Assembly (NCBI RefSeq): GCF_016757215.1
Contig: NZ_JAESIY010000001.1
Location: 434,001 to 498,000 of the forward strand
Origin: Fulvivirga sediminis
GTDB taxonomy: Bacteria > Bacteroidota > Bacteroidia > Cytophagales > Cyclobacteriaceae
Direction of reading: 5' to 3'
DNA: 64,000 bases
In this document: piece after piece, positions 26,568 to 37,000 of the stretch
How the letters are laid out: each line of letters opens with the position of its first letter
Position numbering within the stretch: the first letter of the stretch is position 1
Notes under the pieces: model-generated
The model's database searches: none
What the model was told of the DNA's origin: nothing
What the model saw: the letters and a program-made list of their open reading frames with translations, nothing else
Program-made: the position numbers and the translations under genes

Positions 26568-27656
26568 ATGAAGAGATTTTTTACTATTGCCATCTGCCTA
26601 CTTTTTTATCTTGTCTCTGTTCAAGATGGTAATGCTCAAATAAGAAGTAAAAAAGTCAAACGCAATAATAAGCGTATGGCAAATTATAGAGGGAAGAAAA
26701 GTACTTTTGGTAACAAAAGATACAACTATGTGGGTGTCTCAGTAAGTGCTTTTAACTATTTTGGTGATCTTTCTCCTTTATCTAATAGAATTAGTACTGA
26801 TATCTCTACTACTAAGCCAGGAATAGGAATTTTCTTTGGACGTAGATTTGGGCCTAGGTATACTTTACGAGCTTCTTTTAATTACGGTACTGTTTCAGGT
26901 AGCGATTATAAATCTGCAGATCCTAATGATGAAGATGCTAAATTCAGATATATAAGAAACCTTCATTTTAGAAATAGAATTAAAGAACTTAGCGTTACAG
27001 CTGTAATAGATTTACTATCTAATGAGTCTACCTATATTAACAGGGTGCAGTTTACGCCTTATGTTTATGGTGGGGTAACAGTGTTTCATCATAATCCGCA
27101 GGCTTATGTGCCTGAAGAAAGTGGCCTGCCTGAGGCTGGAGAGTGGGTAGATCTTCAACCTCTAGGTACAGAGGGGCAGTTTGCCAATCTTCAACCTGGA
27201 GATCAAAATGAAGGTATAAAGCCCTACAGTAGAATACAAGTAGCTATACCAATGGGAGTTGGATTCAGATATAGACTAAATCAGGTGATTGATCTGTCTA
27301 TAGAAACAGGAATGAGGTATTTATTTACTGATTATCTTGATGATGTTAGTCGTAATTATGTGAATTCGGATAGATTTACGGGTGATAATGCTGCTTTAGC
27401 CAGTTACATGAGTGACTTATCAAGGGCTACCACAGGTGGGGCTACCAATGAACCTCGTGATCTTTCGAACCCCAGTATTGCAGAAATTTATTATAATACA
27501 ATAGACGTAAACGGAGAACAAAAAATAAGAGGTTACGGGTCTGAGTCTCCAACTAATATTAGAGGTAATAGCAATGATAAGGACCTTTACTTCGTTAGCT
27601 CTTTTAAGATAGCCTTTATAATAGGGGCTACTTATAGAAGAGCTAAATTCAGATAA
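26568..27656 (+). CDS. DUF6089 family outer-membrane protein
   Basis: This 362-residue protein has a signal peptide ending near DGNAQ, then a beta-strand-rich body with alternating aromatic/polar stretches (YVGVSVSAFNYFGDLSPLS). An outer-membrane barrel of the OmpA-like porin class is likely. It resembles the DUF6089 family, which precedes uppS-bamA in Bacteroidota. It is 1 bp from a second, shorter paralogue. Function unknown. Confidence 0.78.
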   Translation: MKRFFTIAICLLFYLVSVQDGNAQIRSKKVKRNNKRMANYRGKKSTFGNKRYNYVGVSVSAFNYFGDLSPLSNRISTDISTTKPGIGIFFGRRFGPRYTLRASFNYGTVSGSDYKSADPNDEDAKFRYIRNLHFRNRIKELSVTAVIDLLSNESTYINRVQFTPYVYGGVTVFHHNPQAYVPEESGLPEAGEWVDLQPLGTEGQFANLQPGDQNEGIKPYSRIQVAIPMGVGFRYRLNQVIDLSIETGMRYLFTDYLDDVSRNYVNSDRFTGDNAALASYMSDLSRATTGGATNEPRDLSNPSIAEIYYNTIDVNGEQKIRGYGSESPTNIRGNSNDKDLYFVSSFKIAFIIGATYRRAKFR

Positions 27657-27657
27657 T

Positions 27658-28392
27658 ATGAATAGAATCAAGGAATTGTTTATAGGGAGATCTATCATAG
27701 GTTTCCCCTTTTTTATGTGTTTATTTCTCTTAAGCTCTGCCTTGCAGGCGCAAGAAACCGAAGTGGGTTTTGGTTTGGGAGGGCTTAAATATTCAGGAGA
27801 CCTCTCCAGAGGGATTAATCTGAACTCTATCAAACCTGCAGGGACTGTTTTTTTTAGATCTAATATTAGTAGTGCTGTTAGTTTCCGGATAGGAGCTACA
27901 GCTGGTAAATTGGCCGGTAGTGATGCTAAAACTCCTATCGATGTGTTTGCGAATCAGAGAGATGCAAGTTTTGACATTTTTTTGTTTGAAGCTTCTACTG
28001 TGTTTGAGTATCATTTCCTTAAATGGAGAGAGCAGTCTGGTCAGTTACGGTGGACTCCATATTTTTTCGGAGGCATAGCTATATTTGGAATCTCTGGTAT
28101 GGATGAAAAGCCAGAGGAATATAGTAATGTGCAGCCTTCCATCCCTTTTGGGCTGGGAATTAAGTATATTTTAAATCCAAAATGGTATCTTGGCGTTGAA
28201 TTCGGAGCCAGAAAAACATTTTTTGATTATCTGGACAACGTTAGTGGCGGAGACGGCGTGATAAAAGATTATCAGTATGGGAATGAATATGATAATGATG
28301 CCTACTATTTTATAGGAGTTACACTTAACTATGCATTTTATACCATACCTTGCCCTACTAGCCCCTACAAGAAAAATTACAGAAGAAATTAA
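27658..28392 (+). CDS. DUF6089 family outer-membrane protein, second copy
   Basis: This 244-residue protein has a signal peptide ending near LQAQ and shares with the preceding gene the strand pattern (VGFGLGGLKYSGDLSRG) and the block LGVEFGARKTFFDYLDNVSG, equivalent to ETGMRYLFTDYLDDVS upstream. It looks like a tandem duplicate that lost an inserted loop. It precedes uppS by 59 bp. Confidence 0.78.
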   Translation: MNRIKELFIGRSIIGFPFFMCLFLLSSALQAQETEVGFGLGGLKYSGDLSRGINLNSIKPAGTVFFRSNISSAVSFRIGATAGKLAGSDAKTPIDVFANQRDASFDIFLFEASTVFEYHFLKWREQSGQLRWTPYFFGGIAIFGISGMDEKPEEYSNVQPSIPFGLGIKYILNPKWYLGVEFGARKTFFDYLDNVSGGDGVIKDYQYGNEYDNDAYYFIGVTLNYAFYTIPCPTSPYKKNYRRN

Positions 28393-28430
28393 AAAAAAGT
28401 ATAAAATAGGCTTTTTTATATTATTAAAGT

Positions 28431-28438
28431 TAATTTTG
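28431..28438 (+). promoter_or_regulatory. TAnnTTTG -7 element
   Basis: TAATTTTG lies 13 nt before the uppS ATG at 28452. No -33 TTG is seen at suitable distance. Confidence 0.3.
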
Positions 28439-28451
28439 CGTTTCTGTGTCC

Positions 28452-29177
28452 ATGCCAAATGAAAATATCGTAAAAGAATTGCTTCCTAAACACATTGCTA
28501 TAATTATGGATGGCAATGGAAGATGGGCTAAAAATAAAGGTGCTGCCAGAATTTTTGGTCATAGGAATGCCATCACAGCTGTTCGCGAGGCAACAGAAGG
28601 CTGTGCTGAACTTGGGGTTGAATACCTTACTTTATATGCCTTTTCTACCGAAAACTGGGGTAGGCCTCCAGAGGAAGTTTTAGGGCTTATGGAGCTTTTA
28701 GTAGCAACTATTAAAAGGGAATTAAAAACACTCCTTAAAAATAACGTTAAACTTACTACCATCGGAGATACCGACGCTTTACCCAAAAAGTGTCGTAAGC
28801 AACTATTGGAGGCGATAGAAAACACGAAGGATAATACCGGCCTTACTTTGGTGCTGGCATTAAGTTATAGTGGTCGCTGGGAAATATTACGAGCGGTTAA
28901 GCGTTTGGCTAGTGATGTGAAAGATGATAAGCTCAATATTGAAGATATCAATGATGAAAATTTCGGAAGATATCTCAGTACAGCTAATATGCCAGATCCT
29001 GAATTATTAATTCGAACCAGTGGTGAGATGAGAATCAGTAACTTCTTACTATGGCAGCTGGCATATACAGAGATTTATTTTACACCAAAACTTTGGCCTG
29101 ATTTCAGACGAGAAGATCTGCACGAGGCCATTATATCATATCAAAAACGAGAACGGCGATTTGGTAAAATTAGCTAA
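28452..29177 (+). CDS. uppS: Isoprenyl transferase (undecaprenyl diphosphate synthase)
   Basis: UppS builds the C55 lipid carrier for peptidoglycan and O-antigen synthesis. I prefer the ATG at 28452 (241 residues) over the GTG at 28446. The catalytic aspartate is in IIMDGNGRWA, followed by the GHRNA and YAFSTENWGRP motifs and the C-terminal IRTSGEMRISNFLLWQLAY block. It is followed by bamA after 20 bp. Confidence 0.96.
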   Translation: MPNENIVKELLPKHIAIIMDGNGRWAKNKGAARIFGHRNAITAVREATEGCAELGVEYLTLYAFSTENWGRPPEEVLGLMELLVATIKRELKTLLKNNVKLTTIGDTDALPKKCRKQLLEAIENTKDNTGLTLVLALSYSGRWEILRAVKRLASDVKDDKLNIEDINDENFGRYLSTANMPDPELLIRTSGEMRISNFLLWQLAYTEIYFTPKLWPDFRREDLHEAIISYQKRERRFGKIS

Positions 29178-29197
29178 CAAGTGAATACTTGATATTA

Positions 29198-31909
29198 ATG
29201 AAGAAGACATTATTTTTCCTTGCATTTATTTTTATTATTATTAATTCCTCAGAAGCTCAATTCAGAAGGAGGGCAAATGCACCTTCCGATACTGAAGGAG
29301 GCTTGAACTATTCTAATCCACAAGAATATGTTATTGCTGATATTCAGGTAACAGGTTTAAGAGTGCTGGATAAAAACGCCCTTATTTCACTTAGCGGTCT
29401 TAAAGTCGGAGATAAGATTAAAGTGCCAGGAGATCAGATTAGTGGAGCAATAAGGAAGCTGTGGAAACATGGCCTTGTAGGTGATGTGTCCATCCAGATT
29501 GATAAAATCGAAGATGATAAAATCTATCTGAACATAGAGCTATCAGAGCGCCCCAGGCTTACTGGCTTTACTTTTGAAGGAACAAAGAAATCTAAAGAAT
29601 CAGATTTAAGAGAAGATTTGAATCTGATTAGAGGTAGAATTCTTAGTGATGCTATTATTAGAAATACAGAACTAACCGTTAAAAAATATTATGTCGATAA
29701 AGGTTATCTGTATGCTGATGTTAAAGTGATTCAACAAGAAGACACTGTAAATAGAGATGGTGTTAAATTAAGAATTGTGGTGGATCCAAAAGCGAAGGTG
29801 AAGGTGAACAAGATTGACATAGTAGGCAATGAAATGTTTGATGATAACCGCATTAAGAAGAAAATGAAAAAGACTAACGAGCGAGTTAGGATTTCTTTAT
29901 TTAAACGCGGTGCCGAATTACTTGTAGGAGCCACCAAACCAAAAAACATTAAAAGTTTTTTAGATTCTACTTATGAAGTTTCTGGTAAGGAACTAAAAGA
30001 GTTTATTAACGATAACGTGAAGTTGAACTTTTTTAATTCTACAAAATTTATTGAATCTGAATATGAGAATGATAAGGATAACATTATAGCTTTTTATAAC
30101 TCTCATGGGTATAGAGACGCGGAAATAGTTAGAGATTCTGTTTATGCGAATAATGAGAACTCCGTTAACATTGATATCGAAATTTCTGAAGGTAGAAAGT
30201 ATTATTTTAGAAATATAATCTGGACAGGTAACTTCGTTTATGATGACGCTACTTTGGATAAGGTACTTGCCATCGAAAAAGGAGATGTATACAATAAAGA
30301 GCTAATAGATAAAAAACTTTCATTCAACCCTAAGGGAACGGATATCAGTGGTCTTTATATGGATGATGGATATTTATTCTTTAGAGTTAATCCGGTAGAA
30401 GTAGCAGTAGAAGGAGATTCAATAGATGTAGAAATGAGAATCTATGAAGGAGAGCAGGCTACTATCAAAAATGTAATCATTGCTGGTAATGAAAGAACCA
30501 GAGATCATGTTATCAGAAGAGAGCTTTATACTATTCCAGGGAGAAAGTTTAGCCGATCGGATTTAATACGTACTCAGCAAATGCTTTCTCAGTTAGGTTA
30601 TTTTGACCCTGAGCAGATTAACCCTGTTCCAAAGCCTAACCCTGCTGACGGAACTGTAGATATAGAATGGAATCTTGTGGAAAGATCTAGTGACCAAATA
30701 GAGCTATCAGGAGGTTGGGGAGGTCAACTTGGATTTGTTGGTACTCTGGGTTTATCTTTGAACAACTTCTCTATGAGGAATTTGGTCAAAGGAAAGTTTA
30801 ACCCAATCCCTACAGGTGACGGTCAGAAACTGTCTATGAGAGTGCAGGCAACAGGTCGTCAATATCAGAACTATTCAGTTTCATTTACAGAGCCTTGGTT
30901 AGGAGGTAAAAAGCCTAACTCGTTTACTGTAAGTGCCAACTATTCTATACAGAGAGCAAGGCAATATGAAGATAGAGACGGAGATGGCGTTTCTGAGTAT
31001 ATTCCTCCTTATGGTAAGTACAACGCACATATTTCGGTTAAGGGAATTACGGTAGGTTTAGGAAAGAGACTACGCTGGCCAGATGACTATTTTACATGGA
31101 CTAATTCATTGTCTTACATGGTTTATGGTCTGGATAATTACAGATTTAGTGGTCTGGATTTTGCCAATGGATCAGCTAATAGCATAGCCTTTAATTCTAC
31201 AATATCTAGGAACAGTGTTAATAGCCCAATGTACCCTACAGGTGGTTCAACCATATCATTAAGTGCATCTTTTACACCTCCTTATTCTTTATGGAGAGAT
31301 ATAGATTATGAAAAAGTAGAGGCTTCTGAAAGATATAAGTGGATTGAATACCATAAGTGGATGTTTGACTCCAAGTATTACCTTACAGTGGTGGGGAAAT
31401 TAGTATTGGAGGCTAAAGCACACTTTGGTTTCATAGGCTCATATTCCAGTGAGGCTGGGATAGGACCTTTTGAAAGGTTTAACCTTGGTGGTGATGGTCT
31501 TGCCGGACAGAATTTTGTACTAGGTACTGATGTCATTGGTTTGAGAGGTTATCAAAATAACGCCTTAACACCTCCATATGATCGGACAATTGCTCAAAAT
31601 GGAACAGGTAGAATTGAGGGAGGAATTGTATATGACAAGTTTGGCCTTGAGCTAAGATACCCTGTAACTACAGGACAAGCCGCAACTATTTATGGTTTTG
31701 TTTTTGCTGAAGCAGGTAACAATTTTGATAATTATCAGGAGTTTAATCCTTTTGAAAACTACAGATCAGCTGGTTTTGGTGCTAGAATATTTATGCCAGC
31801 CTTTGGTTTGATTGGCATCAACTGGGGATACGGATTTGATACTGTACCAGGGGATACTGAAAGAAGTGGCCCTCAGTTCCACTTTACTATAGGGCAGCAA
31901 ATCAGATAA
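29198..31909 (+). CDS. bamA: Outer-membrane protein assembly factor BamA
   Basis: BamA folds and inserts beta-barrel proteins. The ATG at 29198 gives MKKTLFFLAF and 903 residues. The signal peptide ends near SSEAQ. Five POTRA-type domains occupy about 45-480 (for example IADIQVTGLRVLDKNALISL and TIKNVIIAGNERTRDHVI), followed by a 16-strand barrel. The lid-loop VRGF/Y motif appears as GLRGYQ. The C-terminus ends in FHFTIGQQIR rather than in Phe. Two Skp-like genes follow directly. Confidence 0.95.
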   Translation: MKKTLFFLAFIFIIINSSEAQFRRRANAPSDTEGGLNYSNPQEYVIADIQVTGLRVLDKNALISLSGLKVGDKIKVPGDQISGAIRKLWKHGLVGDVSIQIDKIEDDKIYLNIELSERPRLTGFTFEGTKKSKESDLREDLNLIRGRILSDAIIRNTELTVKKYYVDKGYLYADVKVIQQEDTVNRDGVKLRIVVDPKAKVKVNKIDIVGNEMFDDNRIKKKMKKTNERVRISLFKRGAELLVGATKPKNIKSFLDSTYEVSGKELKEFINDNVKLNFFNSTKFIESEYENDKDNIIAFYNSHGYRDAEIVRDSVYANNENSVNIDIEISEGRKYYFRNIIWTGNFVYDDATLDKVLAIEKGDVYNKELIDKKLSFNPKGTDISGLYMDDGYLFFRVNPVEVAVEGDSIDVEMRIYEGEQATIKNVIIAGNERTRDHVIRRELYTIPGRKFSRSDLIRTQQMLSQLGYFDPEQINPVPKPNPADGTVDIEWNLVERSSDQIELSGGWGGQLGFVGTLGLSLNNFSMRNLVKGKFNPIPTGDGQKLSMRVQATGRQYQNYSVSFTEPWLGGKKPNSFTVSANYSIQRARQYEDRDGDGVSEYIPPYGKYNAHISVKGITVGLGKRLRWPDDYFTWTNSLSYMVYGLDNYRFSGLDFANGSANSIAFNSTISRNSVNSPMYPTGGSTISLSASFTPPYSLWRDIDYEKVEASERYKWIEYHKWMFDSKYYLTVVGKLVLEAKAHFGFIGSYSSEAGIGPFERFNLGGDGLAGQNFVLGTDVIGLRGYQNNALTPPYDRTIAQNGTGRIEGGIVYDKFGLELRYPVTTGQAATIYGFVFAEAGNNFDNYQEFNPFENYRSAGFGARIFMPAFGLIGINWGYGFDTVPGDTERSGPQFHFTIGQQIR

Positions 31910-31974
31910 GTTGAGGTTAGTGAATAAGGATTAAAATAGTGTTTGATAATTTAGAACCATAAACCTATTGACCT

Positions 31975-32505
31975 ATGAAAAACCTATTTATTTTATTTTT
32001 GGCATTATTTTCGTTCGTTAATGTTTACGGACAAAAATTTGGATATGTAGACACCAATTATATACTTAGCAAAATGCCTGAGTATAAAGAAGCACAGGGA
32101 GAGATAGAAAAGCTTTCTCAAGGCTGGCAGGATGAAATAAAAGAGATGTCTAAGGACATCGAATCTATGTACAGTGAGCTTCATGCTGAGGAGGTTTTGC
32201 TAACAGCCGAGATGAAAAAAGACAGGTTGGCTGAAATAGAGAGAAAGGAAGATGAGCTAAAAGCTTATCAAAAAAAGATATTTGGATTCGACGGTTTATT
32301 CTTTTTGAAGAAAAAGGAATTGGTAAAGCCAGTTCAGGACAAGATATTTGAGGCTATAGAACGTGTATGTAAAGAGCAACGTTTGGCAATTATGTTCGAT
32401 AAATCAGGGGAGTTAGTAATGATATATACTGATCCCAGACATGACTATACCGACTATGTGCTTGATGAGCTAGGGTTGGGAGATCCAAATGATGTAATAA
32501 AGTAG
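31975..32505 (+). CDS. OmpH/Skp family periplasmic chaperone, copy 1
   Basis: This 176-residue protein has a signal peptide ending near NVYG, then FGYVDTNYILSKMPEYKEAQ, the N-terminal strand-helix of Skp. A long charged coiled coil (about 40-110) follows and the C-terminal strand returns to the body. Skp trimers hold unfolded outer-membrane proteins for BamA. It lies 65 bp after bamA. Confidence 0.92.
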   Translation: MKNLFILFLALFSFVNVYGQKFGYVDTNYILSKMPEYKEAQGEIEKLSQGWQDEIKEMSKDIESMYSELHAEEVLLTAEMKKDRLAEIERKEDELKAYQKKIFGFDGLFFLKKKELVKPVQDKIFEAIERVCKEQRLAIMFDKSGELVMIYTDPRHDYTDYVLDELGLGDPNDVIK

Positions 32506-32526
32506 AATGTTTAATTTAAATATATC

Positions 32527-33060
32527 ATGAAAAACAAATTATTTTTAACCATTATAGCCTTTGCGTTTATAGGACTTGCTACCGTGCAGGCACAGACTAC
32601 AAAAATAGCCTATGCGGATGTAGATTATATATTGAGCCAAATGCCTGAAGCTAAGCAGGTAGAATCTGACCTAAAGGCACATAACACTCAGTTACAAAAT
32701 CAATTGCAAGCTAAATATCAGGAGTATCAGGAGAAGCTACAGGCTTATCAGCAAGGAGCATCTACAATGGATGCAGCTATCCGTCAGGATAAAGAAACTG
32801 AATTGGCCCAGTTGGAACAAAGAATCCAAAAGTTTCAGCAAGATGCTCAGAATTCTATGCAAAAGAAACAAGCTGATTTAATGCAACCTCTTTATGAAAA
32901 AGTGGGTAATAATATTGAGTCTGTAGCTAAAGAAAATGGTTATACTTATGTGCTTAATGGACAAATTGCCGGTGTAGATGTAGTGCTTTATGCTGATTCT
33001 AAATTCGATATTAGTGATTTAGTATTAAAGAAAATGGGTGTTACGCCTTCAGGTAAATAA
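32527..33060 (+). CDS. OmpH/Skp family periplasmic chaperone, copy 2
   Basis: This 177-residue protein has a signal peptide ending near VQAQ and the same IAYADVDYILSQMPEAKQVE opening as copy 1. Its coiled coil is rich in glutamine (HNTQLQNQLQAKYQEYQEKL), unlike the Lys/Glu-rich tentacles of copy 1, so the two probably differ in client range. It is 21 bp after copy 1 and is followed by a strong terminator. Confidence 0.93.
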   Translation: MKNKLFLTIIAFAFIGLATVQAQTTKIAYADVDYILSQMPEAKQVESDLKAHNTQLQNQLQAKYQEYQEKLQAYQQGASTMDAAIRQDKETELAQLEQRIQKFQQDAQNSMQKKQADLMQPLYEKVGNNIESVAKENGYTYVLNGQIAGVDVVLYADSKFDISDLVLKKMGVTPSGK

Positions 33061-33080
33061 AATATTGAATACTTATATAT

Positions 33081-33104
33081 AAAGCCCCGCTGGGGCTTTT
33101 TTTA
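33081..33104 (+). terminator. Rho-independent terminator after the bamA-skp run
   Basis: AAAGCCCC-GC-TGGGGCTTT forms a GC-rich stem followed by a run of T residues. It lies 20 bp after the second Skp-like gene and closes the long forward cluster. Confidence 0.88.
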
Positions 33105-33109
33105 TACCC

Positions 33110-34009
33110 ATGAATTTAAGACCACCATTATTACGAGCAGGAGATAAAATAGGTATTGTTTCTCCGTCAAGAATGATATTGCCAGAACAAATAGATCATG
33201 CTATTAATGTTTTTCAAGAATGGGATCTTGAGGTAATATTGAGTCCGCAATTATATGCCTCTGAAGGTTATTTTGCAGGAGCAGATGAAATTAGGAGAGC
33301 TGAAATGCAGAGCTGTCTTGATAATCCGGAGTTAAAAGCGGTGTTGTGTGCTCGAGGTGGGTATGGTATGACCCGTTTTATTGATGATATTGATTTTTCT
33401 GGAATCAAGAATTACCCTAAGTGGCTGGTTGGTTTTAGTGATATTACGGCTATGCATGTTGCACTCAATAATAATAATATAGAAAGTATTCATGGAATAA
33501 TGCCTGCGCAGTTTGGTTATGAAGGTGTGTCGGAATCGGTAAGTAGCTTGAAGAAAATACTTTTTGAAGGAAGTGTTAAGTATTCAATTAAAGGATCTTA
33601 TAGAAACAGACATGGAATAGCTAAGGCAGAAGTAATAGGAGGTAACCTTTCTTTGTTGGCGGACAGCTTGGGTACTGCAACGGAGGTGCAGGCCAAAGGG
33701 AAAATAATGTTGATTGAGGAAATAGATGAATATTTGTATAAAATTGACAGGATGCTTACACAATTAAGAAGAGCAGGTAAGTTTGATGATCTGGCCGGAG
33801 TTATTGTAGGAGATTTTTCGGGTGTGAAAGATACTACTATCCCTTTTGGAAAAAACATAAAGGATTTAATTGGGAGTCATTTTGAAAGTTACTCTTATCC
33901 TTTATGCTTTGATTTTCCTGCTGGGCATGAGCCTTATAATTTGGCCATCCCTTTTGGGCGTAGTTTGTCTTTTATGGTTAATGAAAATGAAGTGAGCCTA
34001 CTAGAATGA
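33110..34009 (+). CDS. ldcA: LD-carboxypeptidase (peptidase family S66)
   Basis: S66 enzymes remove the terminal D-Ala from murein tetrapeptides during peptidoglycan recycling. The 299-residue cytoplasmic protein has the nucleophile S110 in LVGFSDITAMH, the acidic residue in the EEIDEYLYKIDRML block (about 203-207), and H273 in PAGHEP. The CARGGYG loop is also conserved. No signal peptide is present. The end overlaps the convergent oxoprolinase gene by 9 bp. Confidence 0.93.
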   Translation: MNLRPPLLRAGDKIGIVSPSRMILPEQIDHAINVFQEWDLEVILSPQLYASEGYFAGADEIRRAEMQSCLDNPELKAVLCARGGYGMTRFIDDIDFSGIKNYPKWLVGFSDITAMHVALNNNNIESIHGIMPAQFGYEGVSESVSSLKKILFEGSVKYSIKGSYRNRHGIAKAEVIGGNLSLLADSLGTATEVQAKGKIMLIEEIDEYLYKIDRMLTQLRRAGKFDDLAGVIVGDFSGVKDTTIPFGKNIKDLIGSHFESYSYPLCFDFPAGHEPYNLAIPFGRSLSFMVNENEVSLLE

Positions 34010-37000
34010 CTGACCATACCCTCCTCCGCCCGGTGTATACATTGATAATATATCTCCTGGCTTAACTTTTACTGAGTCACTAGGTAAGAGTTTCTTGACT
34101 TGAGCATGCTGTCTTAATTCTTGTTTTCCTGTCTGGCCACTATGGCCACCCTCTAGGCCGTATGGGGCCGTTTTCCTGTGCTGGGTGAGTACTGTTAAAT
34201 TGAGTTTCTCTAAGAATTCAATTTCGCGAATAATACCATTACCTCCATTCCAGCGGCCTTTTCCTCCACTATTTTTTCTTATCTCAAATTTGTTGATCCT
34301 GACAGGATACCTGTATTCCATAATTTCAGGATCGGTTATTTTGGTATTGGTCATGTGCTGATGAACTGCATCTTTACCATGGAAACCTTCACCAGCTCCA
34401 GTGCCTCCACCTATGGTTTCGTAGTATCCGAATTGATCATTGCCGAAAAGAACGTTGTTCATAGTTCCTTGGCTACAAGCCGCCATATTTAGTGCTTTTA
34501 GCAGAGTGTCTGTTAATCTCTGACTTATTTCTGTATTTCCACCCACTACGGCAGGTGATTCTTTGCTGAAATCAGGATTGAGCAGGCAGTTGGGAAGCAC
34601 AACTTGAATGTTTGAAATCAATCCTTCATTAAGTGGTAGATTCTCTGACATGCATAACCTAAGTACATAAAGCACTACACTATTTACGATGGCTTCCGTG
34701 GCATTCAGGTTTCCAGGGTGTGTAGCTGAAGTCCCTGTAAAATCAAAAATGGCTGATTCTGTTTCAAAGGCAATAGTACAATTCAACTTCGATTGATCAT
34801 CTAGATATTCTGTGGCTTCAAAAGTTCTACCCGCTTTATCTGTTAATGAATTCCATAATTTGTTGTTTACATATTCTTTTAGCAGCTGCATGTAGTTTTT
34901 TATGGTGCTTACTCCATATTGAGTGCAGAGCTTTTGAAGTTCATTGACACCTGTTTTTAATGAAGCTACCCCTCCATGTAAATCTGCTATGTTTTCTTGA
35001 ATAGATCGGGTAGGGAAACGTGCAGATTGAAATACATTAGTGATGTCTTCCCATAAATACTGGCCATTTTTAGCAAGATATTGAGGCTGGATAATCACAC
35101 CTTCTTCTTCTAAAGTGGAGGCATCTGTAGGCATGGATCCTGGCGTTTTTCCGCCTATTTCTGCATGGTGAGCTCTGCTGGCTAAATATCCAACCAATTT
35201 TTCGTCAACAAAAACACCCGTAATTAAAGTGATGTCAGGCAAGTGTGATCCTCCATAAGCCGGGTGGTTAGTAATAATAATATCTCCTTCCTCCATAGGA
35301 AGATGCTGAATTACTTTCCTTACACAAATACCCATGCTACCCAGGTGAACAGGAATATGAGGCGCATTTACTATCAGGTATCCTTGATCATCTAAAAGGG
35401 CGCAAGAAAAATCCAGACGTTCTTTAATATTTACTGAAAAGGAAGTTCTTTCCAATTGGCTTCCCATCTTTTCAACTATGCCAGCATATCTGTTTTTGAA
35501 AAGCTCCAAATTTGCCTTCTCTGTTTCTGGCTTTAATGTGATTGAATCATCATTTTCTACTTTTTTTATAACGGCGTGATTATGAACATCCAGTTCAAAA
35601 TGCCAGCCTTGCTCTATGAATAAAGTACAGTTATTACTTGTAATCACCGCTGGGCCGGTGATTTCTGCTCCAGAATGCATCCTTTCCCATATATAAAAAT
35701 TAACTTCTTTTCTGCCCTTTTTAGTGAGGCATGATTGCGTTCCTTGGGCTTTTGGTGAATGCTTTTCAGCTGAATTATAGGATGAGGTTTCTTGAGGCGG
35801 TGTTATGGCTGCAATTATTTTGGCTGATTCCAGTTCGATATCCCGATTGCTGAGCCAGTGACCATATATAGATTTATATTTTTCTTTGAAAGCTTGCTTG
35901 TAATCTTGGGTAGAAGTAGCATCTATCTCTACTGTATTTTCCTGTCCTGCGTAGCGAAGGTAAAGTAACTGTGATTTTGTGAATATTTCAGTTTGACTGA
36001 ACCCCTGGTCAATAAGCTTTTGCGTAGCTTGTGATTTTAATTGGTTCCAAGTATCCTCAAGTGTATCAATGGCTTTATCAAAAGGTTGTAGTATTTGTTT
36101 TTCGGTGAAATACTCAATATCGGCTTGGCTAATACCATAGGCACTAAGCAAGCCTGCATCATAGGGTACTATTATGGTTTTTATGTTTAGTAGGTCAGCT
36201 ATGGCACAGGCATGTTGCCCTCCTGCTCCGCCGTAAGTGACCAATGCATAATCGGCTGGTGAATACCCTTTCCTAACGGATACTTTTTTAATAGCTTCTG
36301 CCATTTTTTCATTAGCTATTTGTAAGAAGGCTAATAGATTTTCGTCTGTAGGGTTAGTGATTTGACTTAGGGCTATTCTGGCTTTATCAGTATTTAGTGG
36401 AATGCTGAAGTTAGAATCAACCAATCTGCCGCATAACAGATTGAGGTCTGTAATGCTCACAGGTCCGCCGTCTCCATAACAAGCAGGGCCTGGTGATGAG
36501 CCGGCACTTTCCGGACCCACTTGCATTATATCATTTTTAATGTAACAAATTGATCCGCCACCTGCTGCTATGGTTTCTATCGCCAAACTTGGGCTTAAGA
36601 TGTTCGCATCACCTACTTGTGTTTCATACTTATAATCGTATTTTTTATCGTAAATAGCTACATCAGTACTTGTGCCTCCCATATCAAAGGTGATGATTTG
36701 GTCGTAGCCCGATTTTTCTGCTATCGTTTTAGCTCCCACTATGCCCCCTGCTGGTCCACTTAAAAGGCTATCTTTTGGGGTAAAATGACTAGAATTAACT
36801 ATAGCTCCAGCGCTGGTCATTATTCTTAAATGGCAGTTAATTAGCTTGTTAGTGATGCCAGAGATATAGTTCTCGATCACAGGCTGAAGGTAGGAATTAG
36901 CTATAGTAGTTTCGGCCCTGCTCAATATTTTAATATTTTGTGAAATATTGGAGGATGTGCTGATGAATTGAAAGCCTTTACTTTTAATTAATTGCTGAAT

